64,000 nucleotides of DNA from Marinomonas fungiae. GTDB lineage: Bacteria > Pseudomonadota > Gammaproteobacteria > Pseudomonadales > Marinomonadaceae. Each line of letters starts with the position of its first letter. The stretch's first letter is position 1. The position numbers and the translations under genes are program-made. Shown piece after piece: positions 9,037 to 19,900 of this stretch. Where the stretch lies: assembly GCF_001418205.1 (NCBI RefSeq), contig NZ_LIQF01000014.1, positions 1 through 64,000 on the forward strand, given 5' to 3'. The notes below the pieces were generated by a model that saw nothing but the letters and a program-made list of their open reading frames with translations, did not search any database and was not told the origin of the DNA.

Positions 9037-9057
9037 GCCCGAGGTGATCCCTCGGGC
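9037..9057 (+). other. Intercistronic hairpin glyA-gcvH
   Basis: GCCCGAGG / CCTCGGGC with loop TGATC, 9 bases after the glyA stop, with no T-run. It may protect the glyA 3' end or set the glyA:gcvH ratio. Confidence 0.6.
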
Positions 9058-9079
9058 TACATAAATAGGATAGATCGCC

Positions 9080-9463
9080 ATGAGCAACATTCCATCAAAC
9101 TTGAAATATGCAGACTCACACGAATGGGTTCTAGACAACGGTGACGGCACTGTAACAGTTGGCATCACTGATCACGCTCAAGAACTATTGGGTGACGTTG
9201 TTTACCTAGAACTTCCAGAAGTGGGCTCTGAAACGACTGCGACACAACAATTCTCTCTAGTAGAGTCTGTGAAAGCCGCTTCAGATATCTATGCACCAGT
9301 CTCCGGTGAAGTGATTGAAGTTAACGAAGCCCTAGACGATTCGCCAGAGCTTGTTAACGAATCTCCTTTCGGTGACGCATGGATTGCAAAAATCAAGCTT
9401 AGCGATCCTAGCGAACTAGACAAGCTAATGGACGCAGACGCGTACGCTAGCTCTATCGAGTAA
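9080..9463 (+). CDS. gcvH: Glycine cleavage H-protein (lipoyl carrier)
   Basis: The 127-residue lipoyl shuttle works between the P, T and L proteins. The lipoylated lysine is in [10 protein letters not shown] (about residue 65), followed by the conserved [11 protein letters not shown]. Length is standard. It lies 52 bases after glyA across a hairpin. An intrinsic terminator separates it from gcvP, which may adjust how much of the large P-protein is made. Confidence 0.97.
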   Translation: MSNIPSNLKYADSHEWVLDNGDGTVTVGITDHAQELLGDVVYLELPEVGSETTATQQFSLVESVKAASDIYAPVSGEVIEVNEALDDSPELVNESPFGDAWIAKIKLSDPSELDKLMDADAYASSIE

Positions 9464-9471
9464 TCGATATT

Positions 9472-9500
9472 AACACCCCTCACCCATGAGGGGTGTTTTA
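9472..9500 (+). terminator. Intrinsic terminator between gcvH and gcvP
   Basis: AACACCCCTCA / TGAGGGGTGTT with loop CCCA, then TTTTA. It is a strong stem, 8 bases after gcvH and 40 bases before gcvP. Either gcvP has its own promoter in the short space that follows, or readthrough is partial. Confidence 0.8.
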
Positions 9501-9542
9501 CTTTCCCCATTTCTCTGTAATTTCTTTTATAGGTGACTTTCC

Positions 9543-12401
9543 ATGACGTCGTGTATCCGCGATTTGCTAGGCAAAGACGAATTCATCGCGCGTCACATCG
9601 GACCAGATGTGAACGAACAACTATCGATGCTTAATACCTTAGGTTTCGATTCTCTTGACCAACTTATCGAGAAGACCATTCCAAACGCGATCCGTTTGGC
9701 CAATCTTGATATGTCTAAGCAGCCGGTTAGTGAGCATGATGCACTATCGCAGCTAAAAGAAATTGCAGGCCGCAATAAAGTTGCCCGCAGTTACATCGGT
9801 ATGGGCTACCACGACACGTTCGTGCCAACGCCTATCCTACGTAACCTACTAGAAAACCCAGGTTGGTACACAGCGTACACGCCTTACCAACCAGAAATCT
9901 CTCAAGGTCGCTTGGAAGCATTGTTGAACTTCCAACAAGTGATCATTGATTTAACGGGCATGGAAATCTCAAACGCTTCGCTATTAGACGAAGCAACTGC
10001 CGCTGCTGAAGCCATGACGCTGATGCAACGCTCAAGCAAAAAGAAAGTGACCAGCGTTTTTGTTGCAAGCAATGTTTTGCCGCAAACCATTGACGTTGTA
10101 AAAACTCGTGCTGAGCTATTGGAATTTGAAGTTATCGTTGATGACATCGAAAACCTAGGCAACTACGACGTATTTGGCGTGATCGTTCAATACCCAGGTA
10201 TTGACGGCTCTGTAAACGACCTAACAGACATCATTGCCCAAGCACATGCACAGGATGCATTAGTTACAACGGCAGTTGATCTACTGGCTCTAGTGCTATT
10301 GAAATCCCCTGCTGACATGGGCGCTGACATCGTTGTTGGTAGCGCGCAGCGTTTCGGTGTACCAATGGGATTCGGTGGTCCTCACGCGGCATTCCTTGCA
10401 ACGAAAGACAAATTCAAACGCTCTATGCCGGGCCGCGTTATCGGCGTGTCAAAAGACAGCCACGATAAGCCAGCACTTCGTATGGCGATGCAAACCCGCG
10501 AGCAGCACATCCGTCGTGAGAAAGCGACCTCGAACATCTGTACGGCGCAAGCCCTACTGGCGATGATGGCGGGCTTCTATGCGGTTTACCATGGCCCTAA
10601 AGGTCTGAGGAAAATCGCTTCCCGCGTAGCGGGCTTCACCAACATCTTCGCTAAAGCATTGAAAGGTCACTACTCTTTCAACGGCACTTACTTCGACACA
10701 TTAGTTGTTAAGACCCTTGATAAGACAGAAGCTATCTTCAAGAGTGCAGCAGATAAAGGCATCAACCTTTACCACGCGAGCAGCACTGAACTATCTCTGT
10801 CTTTCAATGAAACCAGCACAATTGAAGACCTATACAACCTAGCTAGCAGCTTCGGTGTTGAGCTGTCTGACGAGCTACTGGCCGCAGAAGTTGGCTTTGG
10901 TATCGAAGAAGGCATGCTACGTACGGACGACATCCTAACGCACCCAGTGTTCAACTCGCACCACAGCGAAACGGAACTAATGCGTTACATGCGTCAGCTA
11001 GAAGTGAAAGACATCGCCCTAAACCAAAGCATGATCCCACTGGGCTCATGTACGATGAAACTTAACTCTGCATCAGAAATGATCCCAGTAACTTGGGAAG
11101 AATTCGGCCGCATCCACCCATTCGCACCAAAAGCACAAGTATCAGGTTACCAAGCACTGCTTAACGACCTAATCGCGATGCTTTCTAAAGCGACAGGCTA
11201 TGACACGATTTCATTGCAGCCAAACTCTGGTGCGCAAGGGGAATACGCAGGTCTTATCGCGATCGACAAATACCACAAATCTCGTGGCGACGATCAGCGT
11301 GACATCTGTCTAATTCCAAGCTCTGCGCACGGCACTAACCCAGCATCTGCGGCGCTAGCCGGCATGAAAGTTGTGATCGTTAAGTGTGACGAGAACGGCA
11401 ACATCGACGTAGCAGACCTGAAAGAAAAAGCTGAGAAACACGCTGATAACCTAAGCTGCATCATGGCGACTTACCCATCTACTCACGGTGTATTTGAAGA
11501 GCAGATTCGTGAAGTATGTGAAATCGTACATGACAACGGTGGTCAGGTTTACATCGACGGCGCTAACTTGAACGCTCTAGTAGGTATCGCGCCTCCAGGT
11601 AGCTTCGGTGGTGACGTATCGCACTTGAACCTTCACAAAACATTCTGTATCCCACACGGTGGTGGTGGTCCAGGTATGGGTCCTATCGGTGTTAAATCAC
11701 ACCTAGCGCCATTCCTACCAGGTCACTCTGTGTCGCCTGTGGTACAGAACGAAACGCAACACGGTGCAGTTTCTGCCGCGCCTTACGGTTCAGCAAGTAT
11801 CCTAGTGATTACTTGGATGTACATTAAGATGATGGGCGACCGTGGTCTACGTGATGCGACGTTCAACGCGATCCTAAACGCGAACTACATCGCGAAACGC
11901 CTAGGTGAGCACTACCCTGTGCTTTACACGGGTAAAAATGGCACGGTAGCGCACGAATGTATTATCGACATTCGTCCGATCAAAGCAGAATCTGGCATTT
12001 CTGAAGAGGACATCGCGAAGCGTCTAATGGACTTTGGTTTCCACGCGCCAACGATGTCATTCCCAGTAGCTGGCACACTGATGATCGAGCCGACTGAGTC
12101 GGAAAGCCGTGAAGAACTTGACCGTTTCTGTGATGCAATGATCCAAATCCGTAACGAAATCGCGAAAGTTCAAGCAGGTGAATGGCCACTAGAAGACAAC
12201 CCTCTAGTCAACGCACCACACACAGCGGCATCGCTACTCGCTGGAGATTGGTCACACGCCTACACTCGTGAAGAAGCGGCTTACCCACTACCATGGATTG
12301 CTGCTCGCAAATACTGGCCACCAGTAGGCCGTATCGACAACGTTTACGGCGACCGTAACTTGTTCTGTGAGTGTCTACCAGTAGAAAGCTACCAGAACTA
12401 A
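9543..12401 (+). CDS. gcvP: Glycine dehydrogenase (decarboxylating), P-protein
   Basis: The 952-residue homodimeric form decarboxylates glycine and passes the aminomethyl group to H-protein. The fused N-terminal half ([32 protein letters not shown]) and the C-terminal half are both present. The PLP lysine is in [19 protein letters not shown] (about residue 698). Length matches the E. coli-type single-chain enzyme (about 957). It ends at a clear terminator. Confidence 0.98.
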   Translation: MTSCIRDLLGKDEFIARHIGPDVNEQLSMLNTLGFDSLDQLIEKTIPNAIRLANLDMSKQPVSEHDALSQLKEIAGRNKVARSYIGMGYHDTFVPTPILRNLLENPGWYTAYTPYQPEISQGRLEALLNFQQVIIDLTGMEISNASLLDEATAAAEAMTLMQRSSKKKVTSVFVASNVLPQTIDVVKTRAELLEFEVIVDDIENLGNYDVFGVIVQYPGIDGSVNDLTDIIAQAHAQDALVTTAVDLLALVLLKSPADMGADIVVGSAQRFGVPMGFGGPHAAFLATKDKFKRSMPGRVIGVSKDSHDKPALRMAMQTREQHIRREKATSNICTAQALLAMMAGFYAVYHGPKGLRKIASRVAGFTNIFAKALKGHYSFNGTYFDTLVVKTLDKTEAIFKSAADKGINLYHASSTELSLSFNETSTIEDLYNLASSFGVELSDELLAAEVGFGIEEGMLRTDDILTHPVFNSHHSETELMRYMRQLEVKDIALNQSMIPLGSCTMKLNSASEMIPVTWEEFGRIHPFAPKAQVSGYQALLNDLIAMLSKATGYDTISLQPNSGAQGEYAGLIAIDKYHKSRGDDQRDICLIPSSAHGTNPASAALAGMKVVIVKCDENGNIDVADLKEKAEKHADNLSCIMATYPSTHGVFEEQIREVCEIVHDNGGQVYIDGANLNALVGIAPPGSFGGDVSHLNLHKTFCIPHGGGGPGMGPIGVKSHLAPFLPGHSVSPVVQNETQHGAVSAAPYGSASILVITWMYIKMMGDRGLRDATFNAILNANYIAKRLGEHYPVLYTGKNGTVAHECIIDIRPIKAESGISEEDIAKRLMDFGFHAPTMSFPVAGTLMIEPTESESREELDRFCDAMIQIRNEIAKVQAGEWPLEDNPLVNAPHTAASLLAGDWSHAYTREEAAYPLPWIAARKYWPPVGRIDNVYGDRNLFCECLPVESYQN

Positions 12402-12422
12402 TCTCTGGCTAGTTTAGATATT

Positions 12423-12452
12423 AAAAAGGCGAATCCGAGGATTCGCCTTTTT
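12423..12452 (+). terminator. Intrinsic terminator after gcvP
   Basis: A5, GGCGAATCC, loop GA, GGATTCGCC, T5. Confidence 0.93.
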
Positions 12453-12455
12453 CGT

Positions 12456-12731
12456 TTTGTATGAACCGGCTGTGTCCCGCGATTCGGTCCTGCAGGACCT
12501 CGCTGCGCGAGGGAACATTGCTCCCGTCGAGCGCACTCCGTTCCGTAGCCTTCTAATGAGAAATAGACATCCTTGGATCAGCAGCAAATCAGCTTCGGTG
12601 CATGGTAACGACTTTGTTGCGCCCTTCCATGCAATTCATTTTACTTGCGCATGTCTCGGTTCGTACCTCACCACCGACGCGTCTGCGCAAAATAAACGCA
12701 TGAAAGACCACCAACAACATTTAAGGAAATG
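12456..12731. repeat. Hairpin-rich non-coding stretch, possible dispersed repeat
   Basis: The stretch has higher GC than its flanks and a chain of small dyads: GGTCCTGCAGGACC (12486-12499, a perfect 14-bp palindrome), CTCG/CGAG (12499-12511) and GGGA/TCCC (12511-12525). A reading frame of 92 codons is open across it, but the product has no family features. It lies at the junction between the core gcv locus and an accessory patch with a broken gene, a typical place for a dispersed element. Repeat status cannot be shown from one copy. Confidence 0.35.
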
Positions 12732-13440
12732 CTAAGGTTTTATGTAATCTTCGATATTGAATCCCTTGATAACCTCTTCATACCAATGTCGGTCTTTAAC
12801 TGCTACCTCTGAAGAAGATATAGTCTTTATAGAAACAGATTTTCTATTTTTGGCACCATAAAATAAATTCCCCCAAACAAGGGCTTTTCGCGCCTCATCC
12901 CTTGGTTTTCGCTTTAATATCTTTTCAAGCTCACCATCTATCAAGTTATACAAAGTTGGCTTTTCTTTATATAACTTATTATTGGCGCTATCCACGCATG
13001 CCTCTTTCAAGCCGGGAAAGCCTTCTTTTCAGGAAAATGCCTACAATATCTACGAATCGACCAAACAATCTCGTCCAGCTTGAACAAAAAATCATTTTGG
13101 TTGAAGGATGACTTAGACATGTATCGATTAAATCCACCTAAGTCACTTAAGTATCTTAAAAAGTCATTGGTCCATTTTGGGAGATCAAGTTTTAAATAAT
13201 TGAGAGTAACAACACTTTCAAGCAAACGATTAAGGTTATGCCCATATTCTTTAGGCTTAAGGTAATACCTTTAAATAAAAGTATCGCTTTAAGATACTTT
13301 TCTATCGCTTGCTGAGCAGACCATAAGAACTGTTGTCTCAGACCCAACCTAAAATTCACTCTTGCTGAGATATAATCGAAGTCGGCTTGTTTACGAAATA
13401 TATCTTTAGCTAATGTATTCAATACTAACTGCTTGTTCAT
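12732..13440 (-). pseudogene. HEPN-domain protein, broken by two frameshifts
   Basis: The start at 13440 has a strong AGGAG seven bases upstream and gives MNKQLVLNTLAKDIF. The HEPN helix block FLWSAQQAIEKYLKAILLFKGI follows. After KGI the frame is lost near 13245, and the sequel PKEYGHNLNRLLESVVTL is in a second frame. That frame stops after EKKAF at about 13010, and LKEACVDSANNKLY to the end (DYIKP) is in a third. Joined, the protein would be about 235 residues. RRYCRH fits the Rx4H RNase motif of HEPN toxins. No MNT antitoxin partner is seen. It could be a recent decay or sequencing error. Confidence 0.75.
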
Positions 13441-13453
13441 TTGGTCTCCTAAA

Positions 13454-13936
13454 CTACCTAACCGCCGGATCCCAGTGCTCAGCAATCTTGCCATTCTCTA
13501 TTCGAAACATATCAAACCATGTCGTGGTGTAAGTTTTACCTGCTTCATTTGGGTCTTGATGCTCGCGGACAAAGCTTAGGATTACCATATCGCGTTCCGC
13601 GACAATAGAGACCAGTGGGCCAGAAATCTCATCTCGAATCGGTTTAGGTTGGCTATATTGCGCAAAGAAGTTCACAAAGCCATCACGACCCGTTGGGACG
13701 TTAGGGTTATGTTGAATGTAGTCCTCACTAAGATATTGGTCGGCTTTATCAAGATGGCCACCTTCGAAAACTTCACGCCAGAAGTCGTAGACGAGTTTTT
13801 TATTATCTTTCAATTGTGGGTTATCACTTTCAAGCAGCACTTGCTGATTAGGCGCTGGGGTGACAGGTATTTGGGCGTAAGCCATTGGCAGGGTTAAGGC
13901 GCCAAGGGTTAGTAGTAGTGCTGCTGTTCGTTTCAT
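13454..13936 (-). CDS. Secreted SnoaL-like (NTF2-fold) protein
   Basis: The 160-residue product has a cleavable signal (MKRTAALLLTLGALTLPMAYA) and is thus probably periplasmic. The body, from NKKLVYDFWREVF through HWDPAVR, has the order of SnoaL-like NTF2 folds, with YIQHNPNVPTGRDGFVNFF typical of predicted aldol-condensing or ester-cyclase relatives. GGAG lies five bases before the ATG at 13936; a longer frame from 13966 would hide the signal. The gene sits 57 bases after the DUF4336 gene on the same strand. Substrate is unknown. Confidence 0.7.
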   Translation of the reverse strand: MKRTAALLLTLGALTLPMAYAQIPVTPAPNQQVLLESDNPQLKDNKKLVYDFWREVFEGGHLDKADQYLSEDYIQHNPNVPTGRDGFVNFFAQYSQPKPIRDEISGPLVSIVAERDMVILSFVREHQDPNEAGKTYTTTWFDMFRIENGKIAEHWDPAVR

Positions 13937-13993
13937 CACAATCTCCATTTGTTTTATGAAAATCATTGTACAAGTTAGTCGCCTATTTAGAAA

Positions 13994-14680
13994 TTACTTG
14001 AGCCATTTAAAGGACCGGTCTAAAAAGTCACTCGCTTGCTCTTGTACAATCTCGCCATGGGCCATGACGATGTTTTTTGGCTGCCAAGAGAGGATTTTCT
14101 CTAAATGCTTACGGCTTTGTTTTTTTGAAAATAAAAAGCTGAGGCGCCAATCTAACGGCATTTTCCCATTAGGGGCCAAGATTCCGACCCATCCGGCGAT
14201 CACTCTTTGCCAAGGCTTGAAGTGGTGCGCGGAAAAGTTTTCGATTAAATCTGTGACTATGAGGGTATGGGACAATCGATGAAAGAAGACGCACTCTTCC
14301 ATCATTGTCGATCCGGTAAATAATTCTGTCTCGATATCAGACGACCAAGGCCATTGCTGTGGCGTGTTGAAAGAACCATCAAAGTGAATATCAGGTCGTT
14401 TCTTTATGACTTCATCTGTACCAAACACTTGGGCTTCGGGGAACGCTTCGGTCCATTCTTTGAGAAACAGATGGTGTAAGTGATTTGGTGCAATAAGGTG
14501 TTCCACAGGCCCCAATTCATGTAACTGCTGTGTGATTGATTGGGTTAATTTAATGGGGCTGTGAACCCAAAGCCCGCCGCTCGCCAACTTCACTATCGTC
14601 ATTCGAGTTGAGTAAGGCATACTAAAAAATTGAACCGTATCCCCTTCAAAAATCCAAATACTTTCGCCAAGTCGTTTCAT
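13994..14680 (-). CDS. DUF4336 metallo-hydrolase-like protein
   Basis: The 228-residue cytoplasmic protein opens IWIFEGDTVQFFSMPYSTRMTIVKL and continues with HLIAPNHLHHLFLKEW, where histidines stand in the place of a metallo-beta-lactamase metal site. DLIENF and VMAHGEIV later give candidate further metal ligands. This matches the DUF4336 family, whose function is not established. It has no signal sequence and is followed by the SnoaL-like gene, possibly co-transcribed. Confidence 0.7.
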   Translation of the reverse strand: MKRLGESIWIFEGDTVQFFSMPYSTRMTIVKLASGGLWVHSPIKLTQSITQQLHELGPVEHLIAPNHLHHLFLKEWTEAFPEAQVFGTDEVIKKRPDIHFDGSFNTPQQWPWSSDIETELFTGSTMMEECVFFHRLSHTLIVTDLIENFSAHHFKPWQRVIAGWVGILAPNGKMPLDWRLSFLFSKKQSRKHLEKILSWQPKNIVMAHGEIVQEQASDFLDRSFKWLK

Positions 14681-14763
14681 AACGTTTAAATCCTTTTTAC
14701 TATCCTTTGAAAATTTTCAGTAGCGGAAATCGAATCCTTCAAGAATACATGAAAATTGGACAC

Positions 14764-14789
14764 AAAAAAGCGAGCCTTAGCTCGCTTTT
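14764..14789 (-). terminator. Intrinsic terminator after sstT
   Basis: On the minus strand GCGAGC, loop TAAG, GCTCGC, then T6. It is 22 bases beyond the sstT stop. Confidence 0.9.
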
Positions 14790-14811
14790 GATCACGTTTA
14801 CAGCAGATAGC

Positions 14812-16023
14812 TTACGCTCGGCGACAGGCCGCTGCGGTAAAGATTACGTCGGTTGAGCTGTTTAACGCGGTCTCAGCAGAATCTTGCAACACGCCGATAA
14901 TAAAGCCCACGGCAACCACTTGCATGGCGATTTCATTGGAAATATTAAACAGGCTACAAGCCAGTGGGATCAGTAGTAATGACCCCCCTGCTACACCTGA
15001 GCTGCCGCAAGCAGAGACTGCGGCGATGATGCTCAACAGAATGGCTGTTGGCAGGTCCACAGGAATGTTTAGCGTATTCACAGCAGCCAGTGTTAGGACT
15101 GTAATGGTGATCGCAGCACCGGCCATGTTGATGGTTGCACCCAAAGGAATTGAAACAGAGTAGGTATCTTCGTCCAGTTCCAATTTTTCACACAAGGCCA
15201 TATTCACAGGGATGTTAGCCGCCGAGCTACGGGTGAAAAAAGCAGTGATGCCGCTAGACTTTAGACATTGAAATACCAATGGGTAAGGATTCTGACGGGT
15301 AGTCAGGAATACCAGCAGCGGATTGCTCACCAGTGCAATAAATAACATGGAGCCAATTAATACCATCAACAGATGAGAGTAATTTAGCAGTGCATCAAAG
15401 CCTGTCGTTGCAATGGTGTTGGCCACAAGACCAAATACACCAAAAGGCGCTAAACGAATGACAAAACCCACGACTGTGGTGATCCCGTCAGCTAGATTTT
15501 GCAGTAAGGCTTTCGTTGTTTCGTTGGCATGACGTAAACCGATACCAATACAAGCCGCCCAAGCCAGGATACCAATATAGTTACCCGTAGCGATCGCGTT
15601 TACTGGGTTATCCACCATATTGAACACCAAGGTATGCAACACTTCGCCAATACCTTTTGGTGCGGAGCGACTAATATCGGTCGCAACAAGATTCAACTCA
15701 CTTGGGAAAGCAAAGCTAAATAATACAGCTGTAATGGCGGCAATCAGAGTGCCAATCAAATACAACAGCAGCACTGGCTTGATATGGGTTTCTTGATTTT
15801 TCTTGTGATTAGCAATGGAAGCCATCACTAGGATAAAGACTAAGACGGGGGCAATTCCTTTTAGAGCCTTGACGAAAAAGTCTCCTAAGATGCCGGCGGA
15901 TTGACCTGCGCTAGGGGCAAAAATAGCAAGCGCCAAACCACAGATAATGCCAACAATAATTTGCAACACAAGGCTGCCATTCATGTAACGCTGAAACAGC
16001 GTTGGAGTAGTGCTTGAAGCCAT
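14812..16023 (-). CDS. sstT: Serine/threonine:Na+ symporter SstT
   Basis: The 403-residue dicarboxylate/amino acid:cation symporter has at least eight hydrophobic segments. Signatures are [19 protein letters not shown] and [14 protein letters not shown] (the re-entrant substrate loop), and [16 protein letters not shown], as in SstT. It takes up serine and threonine with sodium, which fits a marine host and the glycine/serine genes nearby. It is monocistronic, with a terminator following. Confidence 0.93.
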   Translation of the reverse strand: MASSTTPTLFQRYMNGSLVLQIIVGIICGLALAIFAPSAGQSAGILGDFFVKALKGIAPVLVFILVMASIANHKKNQETHIKPVLLLYLIGTLIAAITAVLFSFAFPSELNLVATDISRSAPKGIGEVLHTLVFNMVDNPVNAIATGNYIGILAWAACIGIGLRHANETTKALLQNLADGITTVVGFVIRLAPFGVFGLVANTIATTGFDALLNYSHLLMVLIGSMLFIALVSNPLLVFLTTRQNPYPLVFQCLKSSGITAFFTRSSAANIPVNMALCEKLELDEDTYSVSIPLGATINMAGAAITITVLTLAAVNTLNIPVDLPTAILLSIIAAVSACGSSGVAGGSLLLIPLACSLFNISNEIAMQVVAVGFIIGVLQDSAETALNSSTDVIFTAAACRRA

Positions 16024-16217
16024 GAAACCTGTCCATCAATTTTTAAGCGTGCACCATAAAACATCAAAAGAAAGAAATGAACCGTTTAGCCAATTTTTTA
16101 TGCCGATTCCAATAAATTTTCGGTATTTATTAGCATACACGACAAGTAAAGGCTTAATTGTTGGCTGTAACAACCAATAGACTGCTCATTTATTAGCCAA
16201 ACCAAAACACATCGCAC

Positions 16218-16249
16218 AAAAAAGCCAAACTCAAAGAGTTTGGCTTTTT
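16218..16249 (-). terminator. Intrinsic terminator after the STAS gene
   Basis: AAGCCAAACTC, loop AAA, GAGTTTGGCTT flanked by A- and T-runs, a 14-bp perfect stem just past the STAS stop (minus strand). The rest of 16024-16269 holds the sstT upstream region and no gene. Confidence 0.9.
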
Positions 16250-16269
16250 GAGGTGGTGGATCTTGGTGA

Positions 16270-16575
16270 TTAGATAATAGTAAAGCGCTTATCAAAGCGT
16301 GAGATCATGAGAATATTACGAATAAAGTCATTCGCGCCAATAATCTTAATTTCTACTTTTTCACCGAGCCCAGCTTTCATGCTGAGCAACATCCCTAAGG
16401 CCGCACTGTCTAGATATTCGACGCTTTCTATGTTGATGATGAAATGTTGAATTTCACCACCAACATAGCTCTCATAGGCACTACGGAAATCATTGAACAG
16501 TGAGAAATCAAAGCTACCTAGCACAGCTATTTCAACGATTCCCTTACTCTTATGTTCGGTAACTGAAATGCTCAT
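16270..16575 (-). CDS. STAS-domain protein (anti-sigma-factor antagonist type)
   Basis: The 101-residue single-domain protein has the STAS motif EYLDSAALGMLLSMKAGLG, with the phosphorylatable Ser in DSAALG at about residue 56. Such proteins bind a serine kinase or anti-sigma factor and are switched by phosphorylation. No partner kinase or phosphatase is in the window. It is the last gene of a run after bolA (20-base gap), so it may be co-expressed with the condensin, though functional linkage is unproven. Confidence 0.8.
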   Translation of the reverse strand: MSISVTEHKSKGIVEIAVLGSFDFSLFNDFRSAYESYVGGEIQHFIINIESVEYLDSAALGMLLSMKAGLGEKVEIKIIGANDFIRNILMISRFDKRFTII

Positions 16576-16595
16576 ATTATTCTAATCCTTAGCAC

Positions 16596-16904
16596 CTAGT
16601 GCCCGCCGCCCATACAATCTGGAGAAAGTGGCGCCTCATAGCGGCGAGCTTCCCATTCTTCATCAGTGTATAGATGCAACGCAAGCGCATGAATCTTCTT
16701 CATTTGATCCGTTAACGCACCGTAAACCAATTGGTGGCGCTGTACGGCACGTTTACCAACAAAAACATTGCTCACTAAGGTCAGTTTAAAATGTGACTCA
16801 CTACCTTCTGGCACGTTGTGCTTGTAGCTCTCGTTTTCCAGCTCGATATGGTGAACATTAAACGCTCGCTGAATAGTTTCTCGAATTTCACTTTCAATCG
16901 TCAT
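16596..16904 (-). CDS. bolA: BolA-family protein
   Basis: The 102-residue protein carries the BolA fold. It has SHFKLTLVSNVFVGKRAVQRHQLVYGAL, with the conserved FxGKxxVxRHxxVY block containing the cluster-binding His, and then KKIHALALHLYTDEEW. BolA proteins pair with monothiol glutaredoxins around an iron-sulfur cluster and influence cell shape and stress response. It starts 20 bases after mksB with a GGAGG Shine-Dalgarno, so it is likely in the condensin operon. Confidence 0.93.
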   Translation of the reverse strand: MTIESEIRETIQRAFNVHHIELENESYKHNVPEGSESHFKLTLVSNVFVGKRAVQRHQLVYGALTDQMKKIHALALHLYTDEEWEARRYEAPLSPDCMGGGH

Positions 16905-16924
16905 ACTGCCTCCGCGATGTGCGT

Positions 16925-19900
16925 TTATTCTGCTTCTGCTGTTTCGGTTAAGTTTTGTTGTGGACCATCATTATCTAACTCATGGTCGCCACTTAGCAAG
17001 GCTTGACCGCGCTGTTGTGGATATGCCACGTCAATGGATACCGCACCACCCTCACGCCAAACACTGATAATGGTGTCCATATTAGCCGCCATCACTGCAC
17101 GTTTGTCATCCGGAGCTGCAGCGATAACCTGCAGGCCGATATCACGCATAAAGCCCATACAGGTCGACGTTTTCGCCATGTCAATCTTGTTGAAGGCTTC
17201 GTCAAACATCGCCAACGAGAAACCACCGACGATATCGCCCTCCATCGTTTCATGCAGGCGGTAGGTAGTCGACAAGGCCGCCGCAATCGCCAAATAGAAT
17301 GGGATCTGGTGCTCGCCACCGGAGCCAGTTTGGATACGTTGCGATAGCGTGGTTTTCTTTTGCCCTTCTAGATCTAGAATATCGACCTCGAAGTTGTAGA
17401 ACTTACGATAATCCGCTAAGTCTTTTTGCTTCTCATCGTCTGTGATCAGTTCTTGGATCAAGGCAATGGCTTTAGCATGCTCAGGATCACCCGTTTGCTC
17501 AGGATCAAACAAGCCACCTACGTTCGCTTGATCCATCGAGCTGAACTTCGCCACCAAGTCTAGGATATCTTTCATATCACCGTTCGGGTAGTAACGGAAC
17601 TGGTAGACTTCGTGGTTGAATGGACGGCGTTTCAAGCTGTGGTTAAGCTCTTTGATGATCAGCGCCACTTGATCCAAGGAATCTTTCAGCTTCGACACAT
17701 AGTCACTGCGGAACGTCTCTTCTGCTTCCCGACGCGCAAGCTCGGCACGCTTTGCGTATTTTGCCAGCTCTGTATCATTCAAGACATTAATTTGATGCGT
17801 AACATAGTGCTCGAACTCTTCAAATTTAGACTCTAGATAATCCAATTGGATATCATCGTCTAGGCTGCTGTTATGGTATTTCGCATAGTGATCAGCCACT
17901 TCCTTACGCACTTTCTGGTCAAACATTTTGACCTTTTCCATGGCTTTTTCAGAACGACTGATGGCTTCTTTGTAAATCGCGCCACCGTTAACCATGCTAT
18001 TTTCCAACAAATCGTATCGCTCACTGGCGTATTCTGCGTTAAATAACGGGTTTGAAGTAATACGTGTACGTTCTTCGTCCAATGCCGACAAGGCTTCAGA
18101 TAGCTGGGTCTTCTGAGTATTCAAGGAGCCGTATTGTTCAGCAATTTGCTGTCGCTCACGATCAAGCTTCTTACGCTCTAACTCAATGCCAGAGATACGT
18201 TCTTTCAGGCTTTCAATACGTTCTTGCAGATCCGTATCGTCGCGCTGTTGGAGAGCGGCGATTTGAGCTTCAACATCTGCCAAATCCTGTGCTACACGAG
18301 TATTTGCAATACCAGCATCTTGCAGTGATTGCGGATCAAACTGGTTCGACGCCATGATTCGCCCCAACATCGAGTCCGCTTGCTCAAGACGTTGGTCAGT
18401 CTTCATGTAATCCATCAATTCGCCACTTAACTGTTGCAGCTGAGCTTCACGAGATTGGCGCATCCCTTCAGTATTAATGCCCACCATCATGTGTGGTAAG
18501 AAGCGGATGGTTGAGATAGTACCCGAAAGCTTCAACATACCATCAGCCGTCATCGCACTGTCTTCGCGTAACAGCTCTCGCTCGGTTTCAACGGGTTTGA
18601 TGCCACCTAAACGGCGGTTCAAGTAAGCCTGAGCATGATCATTATTGCAGCGAATAAAGCGTAGCACCGAATTATTATCACCACGATTTAGCCATAAACG
18701 CGTTTGCGTCGTGTCAATCACTCGACAACCCATCAATTGACGACGGTGGGCACGGAAGATACGGATCGCTTCTTCCGCATCATCTGGCTCAACGATTAGG
18801 GCTTCACGCTGGCTGCCAAGGTAGCCTTCAATGGCATCTTGCCATTTATGGTCGGTCACTTCGGCTAAATGGCTAAGCGGTGTTGCTTTGATGTTAGCGT
18901 GATCCAATAACTCAATCAGTCGCTTCACGTTTGGCGACAGCGGTGTGGTACCGCCTTTCAAGGATTTAACATCGGCCTCAAGCTGGCGACACTCATCTTT
19001 CAAATTCAAGATATTACGGTTTAACTGGGTACGCTGTTGGAACAAAGCGCCCTTACCTTCATCTAGCAGGTTATTAATGCTAGATAACAAACGGCTTACC
19101 GCTTTTGCTGAACCGAGAATATTGCCTGAGCTATCAATGCTACCCGCTAGCCCTTGTGCCTCTGTAATCAGGTTGCGAATATCCTGAGACAAAACATCTT
19201 CAAACGCCTGCAATGCACCTAATAACTGCAGAACTTGGTGGGCTTGAATCACCAGTTTACGGTCTTCTTGACCTTCAAGGGTCAATAGCTTTTTGTTCTG
19301 TTCAAGCTGCTGCAGCTTCAAGCCTACATCTGAATGCTCATACTGTTGCTCAAGTCGAACTAGCTGGGTTTGCAGTTGTTTTAGCAGGTTCGCTTGCGCA
19401 ACGATTTCCTCGTCGATCTCTTCTTCACGCTCTTTGAAGTTTTCGTATTGATCTTGAATTTCGTCTTGTTTGCTGCCCAGCTGATCAAAGCGGGCTTCGG
19501 TGGCAATCCATTGATAGTTGACTACGGTTTGTTCTTGCTGGTGTTTCTTATCACACTCGACTTGGATCGCTTTTAGATCGTCGATGCGTTTGGCGACTTC
19601 TTGCGTTTTGGCTTCTAGCTGACGGTATTCCAAAAGAGATTTCTGATAAGCACCCACTTGTAACGGCTGCTCAGCTAAAACAAAATCCTGTACGAATCGC
19701 GTTGGCGAAGCAATGGGTACGAATTTCAAAGCGTTCTTAAAGTTCTTTAAGAACGAATCTAAAGTAATCAAATGTTCCGCACTTGGGCTCAGTTCTTCCA
19801 AGTAACGGTTCATATATTGAGTTGCTGAAGCACTGCCAGACTTGATAAATGGGTCTAGGCAGACTTTCTTCATGGCTTCACGAACTTCTTGCCAAGGTTT

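Noticed and set aside
12457-12735. 92-codon reading frame after gcvP
   Set aside because: The product has no domain features and overlaps a string of DNA palindromes; treated as a non-coding stretch.
16098-16295. 65-codon frame after the STAS gene
   Set aside because: It spans the STAS terminator and has no Shine-Dalgarno or recognisable product.
17003-17347. Antisense reading frames within mksB
   Set aside because: These are mirror frames of a strongly coding gene, without start signals or families.
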